Positions 18,277 to 24,845 of a stretch of 24,845 bases of DNA are shown here, piece by piece. The number at the start of each line of letters is the position of its first letter. Positions within the stretch are counted from its first letter, which is position 1. Source of the DNA: Candidatus Absconditabacterales bacterium (GTDB lineage: Bacteria > Patescibacteriota > Gracilibacteria > Absconditabacterales > Absconditicoccaceae); the NCBI GenBank assembly GCA_937965925.1, contig CALCME010000035.1, positions 1 to 24,845 on the forward strand, in the 5' to 3' direction. The position numbers and the translations under genes are program-made. The notes beneath the pieces were generated by a model. That model saw nothing but the letters and a program-made list of their open reading frames with translations. It searched no databases and was not told the DNA's origin.

Positions 18277-18543
18277 ATGACTATTGTCTGAGATAAAAAT
18301 ATTAAAGAACTTATATGAATCGTTACAAGCGATAAGATGTCTAAAACTCTTGTTGTTAGTGTTTCTACAGTTAAAGTTCATAGGTTGTATAATAAGAGAT
18401 TCACCAGACATAAGAAATATTATGTTCATGATGAAAATGAAGAGGCCTCTCTTGGAGATAAGGTAAAAATCCAGGCTGATATACCTAGAAGTAAATTAAA
18501 AAGACGAAAGTTAGTAGAAATAGTTTCTAAAGTAGCTGCATAG
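18277..18543 (+). CDS. rpsQ: Small-subunit ribosomal protein uS17
   Basis: 88 residues. OB-fold 16S binder. IGIVTSDKMSKTLVVSVSTV, HRLYNKRFTRHKKYYVHDEN, ASLGDKVKIQADIPRSKLKR. CGA at 18505-18507 in KLKR-x-KLVEIV is where uS17 has Trp (SKTKRWRLVEIV). Start at 18277, supported by the upstream family sequence TIVGDKNIKELIGIV; an internal ATG at 18337 would truncate it. Confidence 0.95.
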
Positions 18544-18614
18544 TCCATTTATACTGTTATATGATGCTCGTATTGAGTACTTAACTTATTTATCTTTTTT
18601 TAGACTAGTGAATA

Positions 18615-18983
18615 ATGATACAACAAGAATCTAGAGTTATTATTGCTGACAATTCATGAGCTAAGACTTGAAAAGTAATTAGAGTACTTAAATGAACTTG
18701 ATCGAAAACTGCTGGTATTTGAGACAAAGTCGTTATAGCTATTAAAACAGTCTTACCTAGCTGATGAATTGAGAAATGATCTGTTCAATGGGGAGTAGTG
18801 GTAAGGGTAAGAAAGGAGATAAGAAGAAAAGATTGAACGTATGTTCGTTTTTCTGATAACGCAGTCGCTCTTATAAATAAGAGTTTAGACCCAATTTGAA
18901 AAAGAATTTTTTGACCTGTCGCTTGAGAACTTAGAGATAGATGATTTAGAAAAATAGCAACAATGTCGGAAGAAGTTGTTTAA
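18615..18983 (+). CDS. rplN: Large-subunit ribosomal protein uL14
   Basis: 122 residues, exactly family length. MIQQESRVIIADNSGAKTGK, VIRVLKGTGSKTAGIGDKVV, VRVRKEIRRKDGTYVRFSDN, ALINKSLDPIGKRIFGPVAG, ELRDRGFRKIATMSEEVV. Inter-subunit bridge protein. Leader carries AACTTATTTATC. Confidence 0.97.
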
Positions 18984-19042
18984 ACATCGTTTACTAGCAA
19001 TTGTTTAGTTGCTCCTAATATTTCACTCATTAATTAGTTATC

Positions 19043-19351
19043 ATGAAAAAAATACAATCTTGAGATTCAGTAATAGTCACAGCCTGAAAAGGTAAGGGAA
19101 CAAAATCTTCAGTCGTTAAAGTCTTTCAAAGAAAAGACATTAGAAAATGAGATTGGGTTATTGTTAAGTGAGCTAATATTGTTAAGAAATCAAAGAAATG
19201 AGAGTGATTTATAGAGTTTGAAGCTCCTATTCATTCATCTAATGTTATGTTGTGGGATGAGAGTTCTTCTTCATGATCAAGAGTTTGAATTAGAATGGGA
19301 AAGAAATGAAAGGAAAGATTTTTCAAAAAAAGTTGAAAAGTTGTTTCATAA
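19043..19351 (+). CDS. rplX: Large-subunit ribosomal protein uL24
   Basis: 102 residues. KOW motif at the start (KIQSGDSVIVTAGKGKGTKS), then VIVKGANIVKKSKKGEGFIE, EAPIHSSNVMLWDE and GSRVGIRMGKKGKERFFKKS. Assembly initiator on 23S domain I. 37 bases before rplE. Confidence 0.94.
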
Positions 19352-19388
19352 TTTCTTTAGAGTTATTTTATTATACTTAGTTGTGAAT

Positions 19389-19940
19389 ATGTCATTATAT
19401 GATCGTTATATCGCATCGAAAGAAGAATTAATGAAGAGTTTGTGAAAAACAAATATTCATGAAGTTCCTGCTATCGATAAAGTAGTTGTAGCTATGTGAA
19501 TAGGTTCTTTGGCTACGAGGAAGTGAATGAAAGACTTTTCTGATCTCCAGGAAAATCTTCGTCTTCTTACTGGGCAACAACCTCAAATGATATTGTCCAA
19601 AAAATCAGTATCTAACTTTAAGTTGAGAGAATGAATGCCTGCTATGCTTAAATGTACATTGAGATGAAAGAGAGCGTATGATTTTATTGAAAGGCTTGTA
19701 ACAATGTCTTTTCCTAGACTAAGAGATTTTGAATGACTTTCTCCTAGAAAGTTTGATTGACATGGGAATTATAGTCTCTGATTTAAAGATCAATCAGCTT
19801 TTCCTGAGTTAAATCCTGAAGACATTAAGACGTCATTGTGAATGCAGGTAACTATTTGTACTAGTTCATCTTCCGATACTGATGCTAAAGTTTTCTTAGA
19901 GTCTCTCTGAATCTTATTTGTCAAAAAAGTTTCTGTTTAA
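19389..19940 (+). CDS. rplE: Large-subunit ribosomal protein uL5
   Basis: 183 residues. Holds 5S rRNA in the central protuberance. VPAIDKVVVAMGIGSLATRK, LLTGQQPQMILSKKSVSNFK, LREGMPAMLKCTLRGKRAYD, FPRLRDFEGLSPRKFDGHGN, FKDQSAFPELNPED follow uL5 closely. Start at 19389 gives the usual N-terminal length. Confidence 0.96.
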
Positions 19941-19983
19941 ATTGCACTATATCTTGTTTATTTGTCTTCTAACTTAATATCTC

Positions 19984-20244
19984 ATGGCTAGAAAAGCACT
20001 TGTTGCAAAGCATAAAAAATTACTAAAAAGAAGAAATGAAATCTATAAAGCGAAAAAAGAGGCAGAAGCTAAAGGTGAAGTTTATACTCCACCAAAATCT
20101 CGACAGCCTACTAAATTTTATAATAGGTGTCAAGCTACTGGAAAAACTAGATCTTACATGAGAGACTTTTGAGTAAGTAGACAAGCTTTTAGAAGACATG
20201 CAAGAGAAGGGATTATTATGTGATTAAGAAAAGCATCTTGGTAG
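19984..20244 (+). CDS. rpsN: Small-subunit ribosomal protein uS14, zinc-free type
   Basis: 86 residues, between the short zinc type (61) and the long zinc-free type (about 100). NRCQATGKTRSYMRDFGVSR and GIIMGLRKASW are the uS14 signature. The CxxC pair of the zinc type is missing. UGA gives Gly in DFGVS and IMGLR. Confidence 0.95.
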
Positions 20245-20297
20245 TATATATATATTAGTGAATGATGAGTTGTTGTTTTTATGTTTTGGTTTCAATT

Positions 20298-20696
20298 ATG
20301 GTAAATGCCCCAATACATGATCTATTAATTAGATTAAAAAATGCTTACATGGCTAGAAAAAAGATTGTTGAAAACATTCAATATTCAAAATTCAAGCATC
20401 GTGTTCTTGAACTTCTTCAGAAATATACGTTTATTGACTCTTTTGAAGTTGTGTGAGAGTGAGCAAAATCTACACTTCGTGTTGAGTTACATGTAACTTG
20501 AAATATGATAGAAGATGTTCCTGTTGTCAAGATGTTCTCAAAACCTTCTAGAAGGCGATATATTTGACGACAAGATATTAGACCAGTTGCTTGATGAAGG
20601 TGAATTGGTATATTGTCTACTAGTCAGTGATTAATGGCTAGTCACGAAGCTAAAAAGAAAAAAATTGGATGAGAGCTTATTGCTGAAATATATTAG
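20298..20696 (+). CDS. rpsH: Small-subunit ribosomal protein uS8
   Basis: 132 residues. Central-domain 16S binder and, in other bacteria, repressor of the spc operon. VNAPIHDLLIRLKNAYMARK, FIDSFEVVGEGAKSTLRVEL, SKPSRR, GGRGIGILSTSQGLMASHEA, KKIGGELIAEIY. CGA at 20568-20570 lies where many uS8 have Tyr (VSYKDI). Start 20298 fits family length better than ATGs 33-36 bases upstream. Confidence 0.95.
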
Positions 20697-20731
20697 TCCT
20701 AAATTGTATCTTTATTCATTCTCTGTAGTCT

Positions 20732-21274
20732 ATGTCTAGAATCTGAAAATTACCTATACAAATAGCTGATTGAGTTACTGTCACTAAAGCTTGAAATACG
20801 GTAACCGTAACATGACCTAAGTGAACTTTATCTTATACCTATTTGGATTGAGTTTCTGTTGATATTAACGATACTGATGTTGTTGTTTCTATAGATAATG
20901 ACTCTTTTAAAAATTTGTGGGGATTAACAAGAACTCTTATAGATAATATGGTAATTTGAGTCGTTTCTTGATATGAAAAAAAACTACAAGTTTTGTGAGT
21001 AGGGTATAGTGCTAAAGTTCAATGATCTAAACTAGCATTACAGTTATGATATTCTCATCCTATTGATCATGTTTTACCTGAATGAATTTCTGCTGAAATC
21101 GAACAAGATCCAAAGTGAAACACTGTTGTGGTAATTAGATGAATAGATAAGCAACTTGTTTGAGAACAGGCTGCTAAAATCAGATCTTATAGAAAACCCG
21201 AACCATATAAGTGAAAATGAGTGAGGTATCTTTGAGAGTTTATTCAAATGAAAGCTTGAAAAACTGCAGCATAA
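20732..21274 (+). CDS. rplF: Large-subunit ribosomal protein uL6
   Basis: 180 residues. Two related domains near the GTPase centre. MSRIGKLPIQIADGVTVTKA, VTVTGPKGTLSY, WGLTRTLIDNMVIGVVSGYE, LQVLGVGYSAKVQGSKLALQ, and RSYRKPEPYKGKGVRYLGEF at the rRNA-binding end. Nearly all Gly are UGA. Confidence 0.96.
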
Positions 21275-21305
21275 ATTACTCATCCTTTTTTTTAAAATTT
21301 ATCAT

Positions 21306-21653
21306 ATGTACATGAGTACAACATCAAAAAATCGTAGATATCTCAGAAGAAAGAACAAGGTTAATGCTATAATCAAAGCATCAGCATCTTTTCCAAGATT
21401 AATTGTTAATAAGTCTAATGCCCATATCAGTGCTCAATTAATTGATTTAGATTGAACTGTTATAGCTATAGCTTCTGATTCAACTTTTTCTTGAACTAAA
21501 TCTGAAAAAGCACACCAAGTCTGAGAGCTTTTAGCTTCTATAGCTCTTGAGAAATCAGTTTCTACTGTTGTTTTTGATAGAAATTGATACTTATATCATT
21601 GAAGAGTAAAACAATTAGCAGAATGAGCTAGAAAATGAGGACTTACTTTGTAA
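21306..21653 (+). CDS. rplR: Large-subunit ribosomal protein uL18
   Basis: 115 residues. Binds 5S rRNA. NRRYLRRKNKVNAIIKASAS, PRLIVNKSNAHISAQLIDL, VVFDRNGYLYHGRVKQLAEG, ARKGGLTL. Start at 21306 or the in-frame ATG at 21312; neither has a Shine-Dalgarno. Confidence 0.95.
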
Positions 21654-21715
21654 TCTTACCATACTATGTATTTATAGTATAGGTTGCTTTTTTAATTTTT
21701 GAGTATATAGACGAC

Positions 21716-22681
21716 ATGCCATCATCAACTCCAGTTTGAAAGTGATCAGATCGTAGATCAGGTTGAAGAAAGAAATGATGAAGATGACAGAAGCCAAAGA
21801 AAGAATTTGATGAAATTCTTCTTGAGGTTAGAAGAGTAACGAGAGTAACAACGTGAGGTAGGCAACTAGCATTTAGAGCAATTATTATTGTTGGTAATAA
21901 GAAGGGTAAAATTTGATTGGGTGTTGCTAAGTGAAATGATGTGAGTATTGCTGTAAGAAAGGCAACTCATGAAGCTTATAAAAACATTATTGAAGCTCCA
22001 ATTACAGAGTCACTTAGTGTCCCATATGGGATTACACATAAATACAAATCTGCTCTTGTTAAAATAATGCCAGCTTCTCCTGGTACATGAATGAAAGCTT
22101 GATCATCTCTCCGTACGGTGCTCGAGTTGACTGGGTACGATAATATCCTTTCAAAAATTGTTTGAACTAACAATAAGTTAAACAATGCTGTGTGTGCTAT
22201 TCAAGCCTTATCTATGTATAAGAAATGAAAACATCCAGAAAGATTTGCTAAGAAAGAAGCAACAAAAAGCAAAGAAGCTTCTTCAAAGACAAAGGATATT
22301 GACTCAAAAAATGATAAAGATTCAAAGACTACAGCTCAATCTTGATCTAGCGGTCCAGATAAAAAGAAGCCGATCGCTGACTCTAAAAAGTCTGTTCCTG
22401 CTAGTGAGAAAAAATCTTCACCAACTTCATCTAAGAAAACTTTTGACCTAACAAAGATTGAGTGAATTGGACCTAAAATTTCTTCTCTTCTTGTAGAAGC
22501 TGGTATTACTTCTTTTGCTAAGTTGGCTTGAACTGACCTTTCTGTGTTAGTTACTCTCTTACAAGAGAATAAGTTATCTCAACATGTTCCTACTACATGG
22601 CCAGAGCAAGCTAAACTTGCTTCTGAAGATAAATGGGATGAGTTAAAAAAGCGACAAGACGAACTTGATTGATGAAAATAG
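21716..22681 (+). CDS. rpsE: Small-subunit ribosomal protein uS5 fused to a C-terminal helix-hairpin-helix domain
   Basis: 321 residues; uS5 is normally about 165-200. Residues 30-175 are standard uS5 (RVTRVTTGGRQLAFRAIIIV, VSIAVRKATHEAYKNIIEAP, VKIMPASPGTGMKAGSSLRT). A 65-residue Lys/Ser linker follows. Residues 243-321 form a helix-hairpin-helix domain (FDLTKIEGIGPKISSLLVEA, GITSFAKLA, PTTWPEQAKLA, KWDELKK-x-QDELDGGK) of the kind I know from C-terminal extensions of bL21 in Bacteroidetes. The x is CGA (22652-22654) where those domains have Trp. One frame throughout, no internal UAA/UAG. rpmD, usually next, is absent. Confidence 0.93.
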
Positions 22682-22744
22682 AAAGTACTATATACTTTTT
22701 TGTATTTTTCTTTTCCGTATCTTTACCTTTAACGTTTGTATGTG

Positions 22745-23197
22745 ATGCTCTTACACGAATTAACTAAATCAACTGGACGCACAAAATCTTGAAAGAGGTT
22801 TTGAAGATGAAATAGTAATTGAAAATGAAATTATTGTGGAAAATGACTTAAGTGACAGAAGGCAAGATCTTGATGAGGGGTTCCAACTCGATTTGAGTGA
22901 GGTCAAACTCCATTATATAGAAGACTTCCTAAGCTTAGATGATTTAAAAGATACTTTAAATTACTCTCTCCTTATACTGTAGTAAACGTAGTTGATCTCG
23001 AAAATTCTTGATTCTGAGCTGGAGATACCGTAACTTCACAATCATTGCAAGCTCATTGATTAGTGTCTGACATTTCTTCTCCGATTAAAATTCTTTGAGC
23101 TTGAGATCTTACTAAATCTTTGATTGTTGATTCTTCAATAGCACTTTCTGCTTCAGCAAAAGAAAAAATAACTGCTGCTTGATGATCTTCAGTATAA
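22745..23197 (+). CDS. rplO: Large-subunit ribosomal protein uL15
   Basis: 150 residues. Late-assembly 50S protein. Gly-rich N-terminus SGKRFGRGNSNGKGNYCGKG, then QKARSGGGVPT, FEGGQTPLYRRLPKLRGFKR, and KILGAGDLTKSLIVDSS with ALSASAKEKITAAGG. CGA at 22889-22891 precedes FEGGQ and is not diagnostic. Follows rpsE directly because uL30 is missing. Confidence 0.95.
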
Positions 23198-23271
23198 ATT
23201 CGAAATGTTGTACTATCCATCTAGAGATATATTCTGTAAATTAAAATTTTTTGTTCTTTTCTTCTCTTATA

Positions 23272-24591
23272 ATGGAAGCATTCTTCACCTATCTGCAGGA
23301 TATGTTCTGAAACAAGAACGTTAGAAAAAAACTTCTGATTACTCTTTGACTATTAGCACTGTATAGATTGTTAGTCTACATACCTGTTCCATTTGTAGAT
23401 ATTGACGCTATGAGGAATGCTACAGTATGAGCATGAAGCTGATTAGAGTATTTCGCTATGCTTTTGTGAGGGACACTTGAGCAATTTTCATTGATTGCTG
23501 TGTGACTCATTCCATACATTAATGCTTCAATTATTCTTCAACTTCTCACAGCTGTAATCCCTAAACTTGAAGAACTACAAGAACAAGGTCAGCAGTGAAC
23601 ACAAAAAATACAGCAGTATACAAGATGGTTGACATTCCCGTTAGCTTTTCTTCAATCGATATGAATGGTCTTCTTCATAAATTATTTATTGTGATGAAGT
23701 GTTATTTCAACAGATATATGAACAATTTTACTAACTGCATTTACACTTTCTGTTTGAACAATCTTGCTCGTTTGGATTTGAGAGATGATTACTGAAAAAT
23801 GAATATCTAACGGTATATCAATTCTTATTTTTGCTTCAATTGTTGCTTGAGTTACCTCTCAAACGTACACATTTATCGGTTCTTCTTGATGAGATCTGTT
23901 GAACGTTGTTGTATTTATGATCTTGATTGTTTTGGTTCTTGTTGTTCTTTCTGTTCTTCTTATTAAAACAAGAAAAGAAATTCCTGTAGTGTATGCTAGA
24001 CAAGGTGCTATGCAAGAAACTGCTAATTTACCAATTCCATTGAATCCTGTTTGAATGATTCCAATTATTTTTGCAGTAGCATTTGCAACGTTTCCTTATC
24101 TTATTTCTCAACTTGTGAGAAATCTTTGAAGTCAGAATCCACAAATGGAAGCAATTTCCACTCGAATAGAAACAAATTTCAATATATATACCCAACAACC
24201 TGGTTGGCTCGTAATTATTGTTTATTTTCTTTTGATCGTTGCGTTTACTTTCTTTTATGCATTGATTACGTTCAATCCAGAAAAGATGGCTGACACAATT
24301 CAAAAAAGATGATGATTCGTGCCTTGAATTAGACCTTGAGAGGAAACTGCTAAATATTTCAATAGTGTTTTGATGCATTTATGTCTATGGGGTGGTATCT
24401 GATTATGATTCATTTGAATATACACATATATTCTAAGTTATATTCCATTTGTACAACAAGCTGCTCAAAGTGTATGATCAATCCCAGTTATTGTTAGTGG
24501 TGCTTGAGTTATTATTATTGTGTGAGTAGTCCAAGAACTAGTAAATAAAATTAATTCTGAACTTCTGATGGAAAGATACGACAGAATTTAA
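23272..24591 (+). CDS. secY: Preprotein translocase subunit SecY
   Basis: 439 residues with ten hydrophobic membrane segments. Channel-forming subunit of the Sec translocon. RKKLLITLGLLALYRLLVYI PVP is TM1; the plug region, GLIPYINASIILQLLTAVIP (TM2), the GEMITEKGISNGISILIFAS loop and TM5, NPVGMIPIIFAVAFATFPYL (TM7), FNPEKMADTIQKRGGFVPGI RPG and the final LVNKINSELLMERYD are recognisable. It exports proteins such as the one at 1897-2679. Last gene of the cluster; adk, map and infA, which often follow, are not here. Confidence 0.96.
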
Positions 24592-24628
24592 TAGTATACA
24601 TAGAGTATTTCTCTCTTTATTATCATTG

Positions 24629-24658
24629 AAAAAGACCTCATGTTTGAGGTCTTTTTTA
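24629..24658 (+). terminator. Rho-independent terminator after secY, probably bidirectional
   Basis: AAAGACCTCA (24631-24640), TGTT loop, TGAGGTCTTT followed by T6. The A run before the stem gives a T run on the minus strand as well. It ends the ribosomal cluster about 38 bases past the secY stop. Confidence 0.9.
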
Positions 24659-24845
24659 TTATATAGGAAATTCTAAACAAATTCCCTATAGATGTATACA
24701 TACTCCAATTGCCATGTTTGCTTAGATTATAAAAACGTAATGTTCTGCCTACACTTTGAAATCAAAAATCCGAAGGATTATTACAACTTTACTCATTCTG
24801 TCTTGATGACCTTGATCTTCGTTTTAATATAGCTACTGTAATTAC
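24659..24845. other. Downstream flank, no supported gene
   Basis: 187 AT-rich bases. An imperfect inverted repeat (ATAGGAAATT / AAATTCCCTAT) lies at 24663-24688. On the minus strand an open frame of 20 codons enters from the window edge and ends at TAA 24781-24783 (…KIKVIKTEGVKL); it could be the 3' end of a convergent gene, which would suit the bidirectional terminator, but it is too short to support. Confidence 0.3.

Overview
The window is a low-GC piece of a bacterial chromosome that reads sensibly only with a changed genetic code. UGA falls inside every conserved gene at glycine positions (bL/uL2 has the HPHGGGEG motif with all four Gly as UGA), and every gene ends in UAA or UAG. CGA repeatedly sits where ribosomal proteins have an invariant Trp or another aromatic residue (uL13, uL2, uS3, uL16, uS17, bL20), and I found no in-frame CGG. 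UGA=Gly points to the candidate phyla SR1/Absconditabacteria and Gracilibacteria (code 25). UGA=Gly with CGA=Trp points more narrowly to Absconditabacterales (code 37), small host-associated bacteria of the candidate phyla radiation. All CDS coordinates below assume UGA is sense.

Region 1 (1-4100) is accessory. It holds a broken TrmB-type regulator (+), then a minus-strand block: dprA (DNA uptake), a secreted protein of unknown function with an internal duplication and its own promoter, and a riboflavin pair, ribE-ribH, closed by a terminator. A 330-base divergent spacer with short repeats separates this from region 2.

Region 2 (4416-24591, all +) is one continuous translation/transcription cluster: infC-rpmI-rplT, tRNA-Leu(UAA), a bS21-like gene, rplU-infA-rpmJ-rpsM-rpsK-rpsD-rpoA-rplQ-rplM-rpsI, tuf, then the S10 and spc series rpsJ to secY. 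That is about 31 ribosomal proteins, two initiation factors, EF-Tu, RNA polymerase alpha and the SecY translocon. rpmD (uL30) is missing, as is usual in this radiation. The alpha-operon block lies upstream of the S10 block rather than after secY, and the str genes that normally precede tuf are absent. A terminator follows tuf and another closes the cluster after secY.

Peculiarities: almost every junction has a 28-198 base spacer that is U-rich and lacks a Shine-Dalgarno sequence. uS5 carries a fused helix-hairpin-helix domain on a long Lys/Ser linker. IF-1 and IF-3 carry long basic tails. bL36 has lost its zinc ligands. No mobile element, CRISPR array or rRNA gene was seen.
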